DNA of 64,000 nt, from contig CAWHKV010000002.1 in NCBI GenBank assembly GCA_963830175.1, forward strand, positions 558,001 to 622,000, in the 5' to 3' direction. The position numbers were made by a program, and so were the translations under genes. This DNA is from JBBRBB01 sp963830175. GTDB lineage: Bacteria; Bacteroidota; Bacteroidia; Chitinophagales; Chitinophagaceae. Below, one piece after another: positions 54,812 to 63,916 of the stretch. The notes under the pieces are model-generated. The model saw only the letters and a program-made list of their open reading frames with translations, made no database searches and was not told the DNA's origin. How positions within the stretch are numbered: the stretch's first letter is position 1; each line of letters opens with the position of its first letter.

Positions 54812-54861
54812 CGGCTCAATAAAACAGCTTGCCCGCGAACCTGTTTGTAAAGAATTCTCTA

Positions 54862-55542
54862 ATGATTCGACAATCCTGGTGGAAAATATTGTCATTTGTT
54901 TTACTGATGTATACCTGCACAATGGGGTTTCTTGTAAAAATTCCAACGCTTGATGGAAGGTTACAACAATCTATTCGCAATTTATTTTTTCATGTACCCA
55001 TGTGGTTCGGAATGATGATACTATTTATAGTGTCTGCAGTTTATGCTATTAAATTTCTTCGATCTCAAAATCCCAACCACGATTATTATTCTGTTGAATA
55101 TGCCCGAACGGGACTGGTTTTCGGAACCCTGGGCATTATTACCGGAGCCATTTGGGCCAATTACCAATGGGGCAAACCCTGGAGCGGCGATCCCAAACAA
55201 AACGGAGCTGCCATTGCACTGCTTATTTACTTTGCTTATTTTGTTCTAAGAGGATCTATGAATGACATAGATAAAAGGGCGCGGGTTAGTGCAGTGTACA
55301 ATATTTTTGCCTTTGCCATGCTATTCCCCACCATTTGGATTTTGCCCAGGTTAACCGAATCGTTGCATCCCGGTGGCCAGGGAAGCGAGGGTAACCCGGC
55401 CTTAAATGGCGGTGACCTTGCTCCCGAAATGCGAATGGTTTTTTGGCCGGCAGTAATTGGGTGGACGCTGCTTGGGGTATGGCTTACAACTTTGCGGCTA
55501 AGATTACGGATATATCATGAAAACCTTCTTAATCATGCTTAA
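54862..55542 (+). CDS. ccmC: Cytochrome c maturation protein CcmC/CcsA-like
   Basis: The protein (226 residues from the ATG at 54862, MIRQSWWKILSFVLL) has six membrane segments. The haem-handling WWD-type region appears as GAIWANYQWGKPWSGDPKQN, and His residues flank it (LFFHVPMWFG before, ESLHPGGQ after). CcmC passes haem to CcmE. A TTG at 54829 would add 11 residues and lies close to the expected transcript start. The ccmD-like gene overlaps its end, so the two are co-translated. Confidence 0.92.
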   Translation: MIRQSWWKILSFVLLMYTCTMGFLVKIPTLDGRLQQSIRNLFFHVPMWFGMMILFIVSAVYAIKFLRSQNPNHDYYSVEYARTGLVFGTLGIITGAIWANYQWGKPWSGDPKQNGAAIALLIYFAYFVLRGSMNDIDKRARVSAVYNIFAFAMLFPTIWILPRLTESLHPGGQGSEGNPALNGGDLAPEMRMVFWPAVIGWTLLGVWLTTLRLRLRIYHENLLNHA

Positions 55543-55759
55543 AAAAATTGCCTTTTTCATATTTTCCTACTTCTTCGCATGTATTGGCAACACCTTTTGC
55601 CAGGAAAATAACCTGGGAGGAGAAACCATTGATTTCATGCGTAGTAATGAAAAGATTTATGTGGTGATGGCAGTGGTTGTTACTATAGTACTTGGTTTAT
55701 ATATTTACCTTTATTTGCTTGATAGGAAAATAACTAGGGTAGAAAAGGGAAAAGAATAA
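55517..55759 (+). CDS. CcmD-like small membrane protein
   Basis: The protein (80 residues from 55517, 74 from a second ATG at 55535) has a signal-like first segment (KKIAFFIFSYFFACIGNTF), a short periplasmic part and a membrane segment (IYVVMAVVVTIVLGLYIYLY) followed by a basic tail. CcmD proteins are small, single-segment helpers of CcmC and CcmAB. It overlaps ccmC by 26 bases (or 8 from the second start). Identification rests on size, topology and position. Confidence 0.75.
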   Translation: MKTFLIMLKKIAFFIFSYFFACIGNTFCQENNLGGETIDFMRSNEKIYVVMAVVVTIVLGLYIYLYLLDRKITRVEKGKE

Positions 55760-55888
55760 TCCTTAATAAAAATGTTTATTGAAATTAAACAGGTAATCTT
55801 TTATTTGCAGCCTGAAGGATATGTATACATCATTTAAAAAAACGAACGTTAATTAGTAAATTTATTCATATTTATAAATTCAGATTGA

Positions 55889-57307
55889 ATGTCATCAGCA
55901 ACATATAGCTTTTTTGAAAGCGTTTCCACCAGTTTCGATAAAGCCTCAAAGTTTACAAAATGGGAGCAGGGCATCCTTGAACAAATAAAAGTTTGTAACG
56001 CCGTTTTTCAAACCAAGTTTCCCATTAGAAGGGATGATGGTTCTATTGAAGTTATCGAAGCATACCGTGTTCAGCATTCTCATCACAAAACTCCGTGTAA
56101 AGGTGGTATTCGTTTTAGCATGGCTGTAAACCAGGATGAGGTGATGGCGCTTGCTGCATTAATGACTTATAAGTGTGCGATTGTGAATGTGCCTTTTGGT
56201 GGTGGGAAGGGTGGAATAAAAATAAACCCGCGCAATTACAGCGATTTTGAATTACAAAAAATTACCCGCCGATATACTTCAGAACTGGTAAAGAAAAACT
56301 TTATTGGTCCCGGAACCGATGTGCCTGCACCCGATTACGGAACTGGTGAAAAGGAAATGGCGTGGATACTGGATACCTACTCTGCTATGCATCCCGGTGA
56401 GGTTGATGCTATGGGTTGCGTTACCGGCAAACCTGTTTCTCAGGGTGGTGTTCGTGGCAGAACTGAAGCTACCGGTCTTGGTGTTTTCTATGGCATAAGG
56501 GAAGTGTGCAGTATGCCAGAAATAATGGAACCCCGTGGCTTGGCAACCGGCATTAAAGGCAAAAGGATTGTTATACAAGGTCTCGGTAATGTGGGCTACC
56601 ATTGCGCCAAATTCTTCAGGCAGCATGGGGCAATTATTATTGCCATTTCAGAATATGACGGCGCCATTTATTGCGAAAGCGGATTGAATGAAGATGAGGT
56701 TACCCTGCACAGAACATCGAACAAATCTATTTTAAATTTCCCCGGTGCAACAAACCTTCATAATAGAAGCGATGCCTTAGAACTGGAATGTGATATTCTA
56801 ATTCCGGCTGCTCTTGAAAACGTTATTAATAAAGACAATGCAGACAGGGTTAAAGCAAAGATTATTGCCGAAGCTGCCAATGGTCCACTAACCCCTGAAG
56901 CTGATGAAATTCTTATAAACAAAAACATTTTGGTAGTGCCCGATATGTACCTGAATGCAGGGGGTGTTACGGTATCTTACTTTGAGTGGTTAAAAAACCT
57001 AAGCCATGTTCGGTATGGTCGCATGGAGAAAAGGTTTACAGAAAACCTGAACCGGCATTTGCTGGGCGAGATAGAAGAACTTACAGGCAAAAAAGTAGAT
57101 GCTGATGAAAGAATGTTTATAGAACATGGTCCGGATGAAGTAGACCTGGTAAACAGTGGTCTTGAACAAACCATGATTGAAGCAACCCGCGAAATCATGC
57201 ATTGCTGGAACAACAATCCCGCTATTCCAGACATGCGTACTGCAGCTTTTGTAGTAGCCATTGATAAGGTTGGTACTTCGTATGCAGAACTGGGTATTTT
57301 TCCATAA
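55889..57307 (+). CDS. Glu/Leu/Phe/Val dehydrogenase, probable glutamate dehydrogenase
   Basis: The 472-residue protein has the family signature VPFGGGKGGIKINPRNYSD with the catalytic Lys, the substrate-loop text FIGPGTDVPAPDYGTGEKEM and the dinucleotide motif VIQGLGNVGYHCAKFF. ANGPLTPEADEIL and DMYLNAGGVTVSYFEWLKN are typical of glutamate dehydrogenases. It converts glutamate to 2-oxoglutarate and ammonia or the reverse. The length (about 50 residues above the usual 420) comes from the ends. With proline dehydrogenase nearby it fits proline-to-glutamate use, although the genes are not in one operon. Confidence 0.93.
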   Translation: MSSATYSFFESVSTSFDKASKFTKWEQGILEQIKVCNAVFQTKFPIRRDDGSIEVIEAYRVQHSHHKTPCKGGIRFSMAVNQDEVMALAALMTYKCAIVNVPFGGGKGGIKINPRNYSDFELQKITRRYTSELVKKNFIGPGTDVPAPDYGTGEKEMAWILDTYSAMHPGEVDAMGCVTGKPVSQGGVRGRTEATGLGVFYGIREVCSMPEIMEPRGLATGIKGKRIVIQGLGNVGYHCAKFFRQHGAIIIAISEYDGAIYCESGLNEDEVTLHRTSNKSILNFPGATNLHNRSDALELECDILIPAALENVINKDNADRVKAKIIAEAANGPLTPEADEILINKNILVVPDMYLNAGGVTVSYFEWLKNLSHVRYGRMEKRFTENLNRHLLGEIEELTGKKVDADERMFIEHGPDEVDLVNSGLEQTMIEATREIMHCWNNNPAIPDMRTAAFVVAIDKVGTSYAELGIFP

Positions 57308-57330
57308 AAAAATAAAGACCAGACATTATA

Positions 57331-57362
57331 AAAAAAGGTTCTCTTTAATGGGAACCTTTTTT
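57331..57362. terminator. Bidirectional terminator after the GDH gene
   Basis: AAAAAAGGTTC (57331-57341) pairs with GAACCTTTTTT (57352-57362), 23 bases past the GDH stop and just past the end of the convergent deacetylase gene. Confidence 0.88.
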
Positions 57363-57372
57363 AGTTTTCAAA

Positions 57373-58371
57373 TCATTTTACCTTATCCCGTCTTTGTTTT
57401 AATTCGCGCCATGTTGTTAGAATAATTTTCTCATCCTGCAAGGCTTTCTTAAATGCCGGGTCAATCATTGCTAGCATATCTCCTCTGCGGGTAGGCCCGC
57501 TGTCGCTTATATAACCGAAAACTTCAGTAGGGTCGGTACAATGCATAATGATCATAGTAATTCCTGGTTCAATGGCTTGTATTGCTTCAATGTATTTTGA
57601 GGTTTTGAACTTTTGCAATTTTGCACTGTCATCAGCCATATCATCCGCGATCTTCCATTCATAACTTTCATTAAAAAGATCGTCTAATACGGGCAACCCG
57701 GCATTCCATAATTTGCTACCAAGCATCCGCAACTGTTCCATTTGCGCATCAGGAAAACGGGTTTGCTGTTGAATTAGCTTTGCCCTTCCGCCAGGCATCA
57801 TTACAGGAATATTGTTTTCAATTCCCAGCATAATATATTTTTCCAGGAAGGAGGGTATGGCAAACAAAGTGCCCATGTGAGAATCTAAATGAGTAGGTGT
57901 AAAGCCCATTGTTTTCGCACGGTTCAATTGCGCTTTAATTTCTGTATATACCTCTTCTGCAGATGCATGTAATACTACTTCATTTACTGATGGGTAAAAG
58001 GCATATTCGCTATCAACCAGGCCCGGTGTAACCGATTTGCCTGTTAATGGTCCCCACCTGTAATCTTTCCATTCAGAAGTAAGCGTTAGGTGCAGCCCCG
58101 CATCAATGGTGGGGTTTTCTTTTACATAATGTAAATATCCAGGAACCCATGGGCAGGTCATCATTATACTGCAACTGTTTGCTACTCCTTCGGTCATACT
58201 TCTAATGGCGCCTTCATTCGAATCGAAGCTCATACCTACGTCATCTACATGTAAAATAACCACTTTGGCACCTTTAGGATAACCCAGTTTTTCCGCATAA
58301 GTTATTTGTGCCCGGATATTTTGCGTTTGGATAAATACCAATAACAATAGAATTGTACAAATCTTCTTCAT
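57373..58371 (-). CDS. YdjC/ChbG-family carbohydrate deacetylase, secreted
   Basis: The 332-residue protein has a signal peptide (KKICTILLLLVFIQTQNIRA) and a ChbG/HpnK-type deacetylase fold. The metal-binding Asp lies in VVILHVDDVGMS, a His in GLHLTLTSEWKDYRWGP, and the second His in THLDSHMGTLFAIPSF; the C-terminal part has MIIMHCTDPTEVFGYISDSG. Relatives remove the acetyl group from chito-oligosaccharides or from hopanoid precursors. Export suggests a periplasmic or surface glycan substrate. It stands alone. Confidence 0.87.
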   Translation of the reverse strand: MKKICTILLLLVFIQTQNIRAQITYAEKLGYPKGAKVVILHVDDVGMSFDSNEGAIRSMTEGVANSCSIMMTCPWVPGYLHYVKENPTIDAGLHLTLTSEWKDYRWGPLTGKSVTPGLVDSEYAFYPSVNEVVLHASAEEVYTEIKAQLNRAKTMGFTPTHLDSHMGTLFAIPSFLEKYIMLGIENNIPVMMPGGRAKLIQQQTRFPDAQMEQLRMLGSKLWNAGLPVLDDLFNESYEWKIADDMADDSAKLQKFKTSKYIEAIQAIEPGITMIIMHCTDPTEVFGYISDSGPTRRGDMLAMIDPAFKKALQDEKIILTTWRELKQRRDKVK

Positions 58372-58534
58372 CGTTTATTAATTTTAAAGTCTGCCTCTAA
58401 TAAAACAATTTTAAAAATGGCAAATACTATTTTTTTGAAACTATAGTATTAAAGCCTAATTAAGGTGGTTTGATGCCCATTATTTTTTTATTTCTGCCTG
58501 CATCACCGATATTCGCATATAAGAACCTTAATAC

Positions 58535-59743
58535 ATGCGCCTATCCTTTAACGATACCGAAATTGCCTTTGCCTATAAATCTGATAAAGAATTAAAAGGA
58601 GGGAGATTTTTGTTTGGAACCATGCGCTACCCATGGTTTTCAGCAATTGGCGTTAGGCTTACTCCTTTTTTAATGAAGACGGGTTTGCCGGTGCATGGGT
58701 TAATAAGACAATCTATTTTTAAGCAATTTGTTGGTGGGGAATCTCTGGAAGAAACATCTGTTGTAGCTAAAAGACTGGGAGAATATAATGTTAAGGTTAT
58801 ACTCGATTATGGGGTAGAAGGAAAAAGCGGGGAAGATAATTTTGATAGTGCGGCAGATGAATTTATAAAAGTTATTAAATATGCCTCAACACAGCCTAAT
58901 ATCCCGTTTATCAGTGTAAAGGTTACAGGCATTTCCCGTTTCAGTTTATTGCAGAAATTAAACGACGCCCCCAGGTTGCGCAGTGGAATACATGCGCATG
59001 AAGACGAAGCCGAGGAATGGGAAAGGGTTAAAGACCGTATGTATAAAATTTGTGAGGCTGCGCAGGAAAAAGGAGTAGGTGTTTTAATTGATGCGGAAGA
59101 AAGCTGGATTCAAGACCCGGTTGACCGCCTTACGATTGAAATGATGCAGCACTTTAATAAAGAAAAAGTGGTAGTGTACAATACCATTCAGTTATACAGG
59201 CACGACAGGTTGTGGTTTTTACAATTATCGCATAAAATCGCCCGGCAGCAGGGGTTTCTTTTAGGAGTTAAACTGGTACGGGGTGCATATATGGAGAAGG
59301 AGCGTGCACGCTCAAAAGAAAATGGTTACCCTTCGCCTATACAACAGGATAAATCTTTTACTGATGGAGATTTTAATTCTGCGATCGATTATTGTTTTGA
59401 AAATATTGATACTGTAGCCTGCATCATTGCTACACACAATGAATATAGCAACCTGCATGCAGCAGAATTATTGAATAAAAAAGGACTAAGAAGAGACCAC
59501 CCCCATGTTCATTTTTCGCAGTTATACGGCATGAGTGATAATATTACTTTTAACCTCGCCAATGCCGGTTACTCAGTAAGCAAATACCTTCCATTTGGTC
59601 CTATAAGAGAAGTTATTCCATACCTCATGCGCCGGGCGCAGGAAAATACAGCCATCAACGGGCAAACAACCCGGGAACTATTATTATTGAACCGCGAATT
59701 AAAAAGAAGAACGCAAAAAAGGAAAAAACCCACAAAAAGCTAA
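58535..59743 (+). CDS. Proline dehydrogenase (monofunctional)
   Basis: The 402-residue protein has the PRODH barrel: EYNVKVILDYGVEGKSGED, ISVKVTGISRFSLLQKLN, GVGVLIDAEESWIQDPVDR, LLGVKLVRGAYMEKERARS and the FAD/substrate end HFSQLYGMSDNITFNLA with YLPFGPIREVIPYLMRRA. It oxidises proline to pyrroline-5-carboxylate with FAD. It is not fused to the P5C dehydrogenase as in PutA. Its 3' end overlaps the convergent DUF1330 gene by four bases. Confidence 0.95.
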   Translation: MRLSFNDTEIAFAYKSDKELKGGRFLFGTMRYPWFSAIGVRLTPFLMKTGLPVHGLIRQSIFKQFVGGESLEETSVVAKRLGEYNVKVILDYGVEGKSGEDNFDSAADEFIKVIKYASTQPNIPFISVKVTGISRFSLLQKLNDAPRLRSGIHAHEDEAEEWERVKDRMYKICEAAQEKGVGVLIDAEESWIQDPVDRLTIEMMQHFNKEKVVVYNTIQLYRHDRLWFLQLSHKIARQQGFLLGVKLVRGAYMEKERARSKENGYPSPIQQDKSFTDGDFNSAIDYCFENIDTVACIIATHNEYSNLHAAELLNKKGLRRDHPHVHFSQLYGMSDNITFNLANAGYSVSKYLPFGPIREVIPYLMRRAQENTAINGQTTRELLLLNRELKRRTQKRKKPTKS

Positions 59744-60033
59744 ACGGGTACACCATCAACCAGTATCATTTTTGTTTCTGCATTAGCTTGTCTTATTTTT
59801 TTTGCTCCGGCATATTCTTCAGAATGCCACCAGGCTCTTGCTGTTTCTAAGTCAGGAAACTCAAGAACCACAATACGTTCCGGTTTCCAGTCTCCCTCCA
59901 GCGTTTCCGTTGAACCTCCTCTTACAATAAATTTTCCATTATAGTGTTTAATGGATGCCGGGGTTAATTCTTTATAAGCAGAATAGGCATCAGTATTATT
60001 TATAGTAACATCCACTATTACAAAGGCCGGCAT
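59740..60033 (-). CDS. DUF1330-domain protein
   Basis: The 97-residue protein matches DUF1330: AFVIVDVTINNTDAYSAYKE, then FIVRGGSTETLEGDWKPERI and VVLEFPDLETARAWWHSEEY, a dimeric alpha/beta-barrel-type fold. Its function is not known. It is a single gene, convergent with proline dehydrogenase and divergent from hppA. Confidence 0.93.
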   Translation of the reverse strand: MPAFVIVDVTINNTDAYSAYKELTPASIKHYNGKFIVRGGSTETLEGDWKPERIVVLEFPDLETARAWWHSEEYAGAKKIRQANAETKMILVDGVPV

Positions 60034-60150
60034 AAATTCACTTTTTATTACACGAAATTTAGGTAAAATCTTAACGAATCCACCATTCTTTTGGGTTGAA
60101 CCTGTTTATATATAAGGGTTTTTGCCATGTATAATTTAACAGCTAACCCC

Positions 60151-60158
60151 TATCTTTG
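60151..60158 (+). promoter_or_regulatory. -7 element of hppA
   Basis: TATCTTTG (fits TAnnTTTG) followed by CCCACC lies 34 bases before the hppA ATG at 60193. A TTTG at 60121-60124 is too far upstream (26 bases) to be a standard -33 element. Confidence 0.55.
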
Positions 60159-60192
60159 CCCACCATTAAAAAAAAGTAATACGTTATAAACT

Positions 60193-62458
60193 ATGGACAA
60201 ACTGCTGTTTTATTCTGTTCCTGTTATGGGTATAATAGGATTGATTTACACATTAATCAAGTACAAATGGGTTGCCGCGCAGGATGCCGGCGAACAAAAA
60301 ATGAGAGAAATCAGCAGGCATATTGCTGAGGGGGCTATGGCTTTTTTAAAAGCGAATGGAAAATACTTGGATACTTCGTGGTTATAGTAGCCCTGTTGCT
60401 AGGTATAATGGCATACAGTAATCCTGAAAGTCATTGGTCTATTGCCATTGCATTTATTATAGGTGCAGTTTTTAGTGCCCTTGCAGGTTATATAGGTATG
60501 AGTGTAGCTACAAAAGCAAATGTTCGCACTGCCCAGGCAGCCAGAACAAGTCTTATCAAAAGCATTAAATGTTTCCTTTACCGGTGGTTCTGTAATGGGA
60601 ATGGGCGTTGCGGGTTGGCTGTACTCGGATTGGGTGGCTTATTTATTATTCTGAAAGCCATTTTTGCCCCGGATGTTGAAGCTGATTCTGCTGAAATGGT
60701 TAAAACGATTGAAATACTTACAGGTTTTTCTCTTGGTGCTGAATCTATAGCCTTATTTGCCCGTGTGGGTGGTGGTATTTATACAAAAGCTGCAGACGTA
60801 GGTGCTGACCTTGTTGGTAAAGTTGAAGCAGGTATTCCTGAAGATGATCCCCGTAACCCTGCTACTATTGCCGATAACGTGGGTGATAACGTGGGTGATG
60901 TTGCTGGTATGGGCGCTGATTTTTTCGGATCTTATGTGGCAACTGTTTTGGCAACAATGGTTTTAGGACAGGGAAACGGTCTCGCATCATGATAACCTTT
61001 GGAACGGTATTCTCCTATATTATTACCGATGATGATTGCAGGTATCGGTATATTTTTTCAATCATGGCAACATTTTTTGTACGCATCAGTGATAATGCAG
61101 GTATTAGCACAGATAGTGTTCAGAAAGCTTTGAATATGGGTAACTGGGGTTCAATTGTATTAACAGCCATTGCTTCTTGCGATTGGTTTATTACATTCTT
61201 CCTGAAACCATGAGTTTGCGCGGAATTGATTTTACACGCAATGGTGTTATGGGTGCAATCATGGTAGGCTTGCTGTAGGTACTTTAATGAGCATGATCAC
61301 TGAATATTATACAGCTATGGGCAAACGCCCGGTAATGACTATCATCCGGCAATCTGCTACCGGTCATGCTACCAATGTAATTGGTGGGCTTGGCAGTAGG
61401 TATGGAAAGTACATTTCTTCCTATTCTTGTTTTGGCAGGTGGTATTTATGGTTCTTATGCCTGTGCAGGTTTATATGGTGTGGCTATTGCTGCTGCAGGT
61501 ATGATGGCAACAACAGCTATGCAACTTGCAATTGATGCATTCGGTCCGATTGCTGATAATGCAGGTGGTATTGCTGAAATGAGTGAATTGCCTAAAGAAG
61601 TACGTGAAAAAACAGATATACTTGATGCAGTAGGAAATACAACTGCTGCTACCGGAAAAGGTTTTGCCATTGCTTCTGCAGCCTTAACTGCACTGGCATT
61701 GTTTGCAGCATTTGTTGGTATTGCAGGTATATCGATGGTATTGATATTTATAAAGCTGATGTACTTGTCTGGTTTATTTGTAGGTGGAATGATTCCTTTC
61801 ATATTCTCTTCTCTTGCTATTCGTGCAGTTGGTGAAGCTGCTATGGCGATGGTAGAAGAAGTGCGCCGGCAGTTCCGTACAATTCCGGGAATTATGGAAG
61901 GAACCGGCAAGCCTGAATATGATAAATGTGTGGCTATTTCTACAGAAGCTTCTATTAAAAAAATGATGTTGCCCGGTGCAATCGCAATTATATCTCCTTT
62001 GATTATCGGTTTTATTTTCGGTCCTGAAGCATTGGGTGGATTTTTAGCCGGTGCTACTGTAAGCGGTGTACTTATGGGAATGTTTCAGAACAATGCCGGT
62101 GGTGCATGGGATAATGCAAAGAAAAGCTTTTGAAAAAGGTGTTGAGATAAATGGTGAGATGTATTACAAAAAATCAGAACCACATAAAGCTTCTGTAACA
62201 GGTGATACTGTGGGTGATCCTTTTAAAGATACTTCCGGTCCTTCTATGAATATTCTGATTAAACTGATGAGTATCGTTTCACTGGTTATCGCTCCAACAC
62301 TTGCTCACATGTTTCATACTAAAGATAATGTTGTAGTTGATGATGATGATGTAACCGGAAAAGTGTCAACCATTCTTCCTGTAAATAACATGCACGAAAA
62401 AGAAGGTAATTATTGTATGCCCGGTAACTGCAAAACTGGGGTGCTGGCTAAAAAATAA
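60193..62458 (+). pseudogene. hppA: Membrane-bound pyrophosphatase (ion pump), about twelve frameshifts
   Basis: Read across frames, the region encodes one M-PPase of about 755 residues: AEGAMAFLKA near the start, ARVGGGIYTKAADVGADLVG and DNVGDNVGDVAGMGAD in the pyrophosphate site, FGPIADNAGGIAEMS and GPSMNILIKLMS near the end. Single-base gains or losses break it near 60353, 60560, 60615, 60972, 61014, 61056, 61181, 61271, 61392, 61737, 61767 and 62130. Residues around each break stay conserved, which argues for consensus errors. The GNTTAATGKGFAI text has Ala where K+-independent pumps have Lys, so it is the K+-dependent type, pumping H+ or Na+ at the cost of PPi. Confidence 0.92.
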
Positions 62459-62480
62459 TAGCTTCTGATAAAATAAATTG

Positions 62481-62510
62481 GCCCGGCAGAATTACTTCCG
62501 GGCTTTTTTA
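62481..62510 (+). terminator. Terminator of hppA
   Basis: GCCCGG (62481-62486) pairs with CCGGGC (62498-62503), followed by TTTTTT. It lies 22 bases past the hppA stop and before the end of the convergent sulfatase gene. Confidence 0.85.
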
Positions 62511-62520
62511 TGTACAGTGA

Positions 62521-63906
62521 TCAATGATATTGTTTAAGCGTGTTGCCCAGTTCTTCTTTTATTCCTTTTTCCTGCGTCGTAAGATCGTTATTAGAAATGG
62601 GTTCACCATCAGGCCTGCCTTTTTCTACCCTGATAAATTTACCTGATTGCGGATAGCTGCCTACATCATACAATTTATAAGTTTGGTCCTGTGCCCATCT
62701 TGTAAATTCAGGTGCGGTTTCGTAACGGTTTAAAGAATACGCATCATAAATAGACTGCCGTACCTGCAGATCGCTTTTAGAAGTAAAGGTTTTATAAAAA
62801 CTTACGCCATCGAGAATTCCATAGGTTACAGGTTTTTGACTACCCGAAACATCAGCAACAGTTGGTAAAAAATCAGTAAAGTCTATAATTGAGGTTGATA
62901 CAGAACCGGCAGGAATATGGTTCTCCCAGGCTGCAATCATCGGCACGTTTGTTCCGGGTTCTGATGTTTCAGATTTTCCACCCTGTACAGCAAAGCCCAT
63001 GAACTGAGATGTGATATCTGTTGAGGTTCCATTGTCTGACATAAAAATTACCAGTGTGTTTTTCATCAAATCGTTTTTGGTTAAATGGTCGACAATTTCA
63101 CCTAACTTTTTATCAGCATACTTTACCATGTTGCCGTAGTATTTCATATCACTTTTTCCATTCTTAAAGTCCCAGGTAGCATATGCATCATCATCAGGGG
63201 TGGGCGTAAAAGGGGCATGCGGCAATATCATGGAATAGACAGCCAGGAAAGGTTTTTTACCCATTTTTGAATCATCTATAAACTGCAATAAATATTGCGT
63301 AAAAGCATCATCCGGGTAGGTGGTGTCGGTTTGTTCAGAAGGAAGATAGTTGCCCGCCTGGTAAAGCTTTGCGCCTTTATAGCGGCTTCCTTCTTCATCT
63401 TCTTTGTCAACATAAAAGGGTAACCATACCAAATAATTTTGCCACCCGAATGTTTTTATAGAGGCATCACCACCATCCAGCTGCCATTTGCCGGCATAGC
63501 AGGTTGTGTAACCCGCATCTTTTAGCATATTTGCAAAGGTTCTTTCACCTGTGTTCATTTTACCCCAGAGCGTGTAATTGCGAAAGTTGTATTTGCCGGT
63601 AAACAATGCAAAGCGTGAAGGGCTGCAAATGGGGGATGAATGGCATTGTGTGTATCTTTTCCCAAGGGTTGCCAACCTGTTTATATTGGGTGTTTCGTAC
63701 GATGAGCCACCATTGCACCCTGGTACTTCGTAGCCCATATCGTCAGCCATAACAATAAGTATGTTTGGTTTTTGAGGGTTGTTTGAGTCTTCAAGATTAT
63801 CAGCATTGTTTTTTGAACAACTGCTAAAAAAAATCAGGCTTATTACAAGGCCTACAATGGCCGTTAATAGATTTTTTTTGATGCATGGTTTAGGGTACAA
63901 AACCAT
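62521..63906 (-). CDS. Sulfatase lipoprotein, active site complete
   Basis: The 461-residue protein has a lipoprotein signal ending in FFSSC (Cys30) and all sulfatase active-site parts: metal ligands Asp55-Asp56 in VMADDMGYEVPG, the formylglycine Cys94 in SSPICSPSRFALFTGKYNFR, Lys140 in YAGKWQLDGG, His230 in LPHAPFTPTPDD and Asp291-Asn292 in FMSDNGTSTD. Conversion of Cys94 to formylglycine by a maturase (not in this window) would make it active on sulfated sugars or similar esters. It is related to the inactive-looking protein at 27818-29206. It follows a probable T9SS cargo gene on the same strand by 10 bases. Confidence 0.93.
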   Translation of the reverse strand: MVLYPKPCIKKNLLTAIVGLVISLIFFSSCSKNNADNLEDSNNPQKPNILIVMADDMGYEVPGCNGGSSYETPNINRLATLGKRYTQCHSSPICSPSRFALFTGKYNFRNYTLWGKMNTGERTFANMLKDAGYTTCYAGKWQLDGGDASIKTFGWQNYLVWLPFYVDKEDEEGSRYKGAKLYQAGNYLPSEQTDTTYPDDAFTQYLLQFIDDSKMGKKPFLAVYSMILPHAPFTPTPDDDAYATWDFKNGKSDMKYYGNMVKYADKKLGEIVDHLTKNDLMKNTLVIFMSDNGTSTDITSQFMGFAVQGGKSETSEPGTNVPMIAAWENHIPAGSVSTSIIDFTDFLPTVADVSGSQKPVTYGILDGVSFYKTFTSKSDLQVRQSIYDAYSLNRYETAPEFTRWAQDQTYKLYDVGSYPQSGKFIRVEKGRPDGEPISNNDLTTQEKGIKEELGNTLKQYH

Positions 63907-63916
63907 TGGTATGTTG

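Noticed and set aside
61455..61910. A 151-residue open frame on the minus strand within hppA
   Set aside because: It is antisense to the conserved pyrophosphatase text and is rich in Ala/Ile/Pro as expected of a shadow frame.
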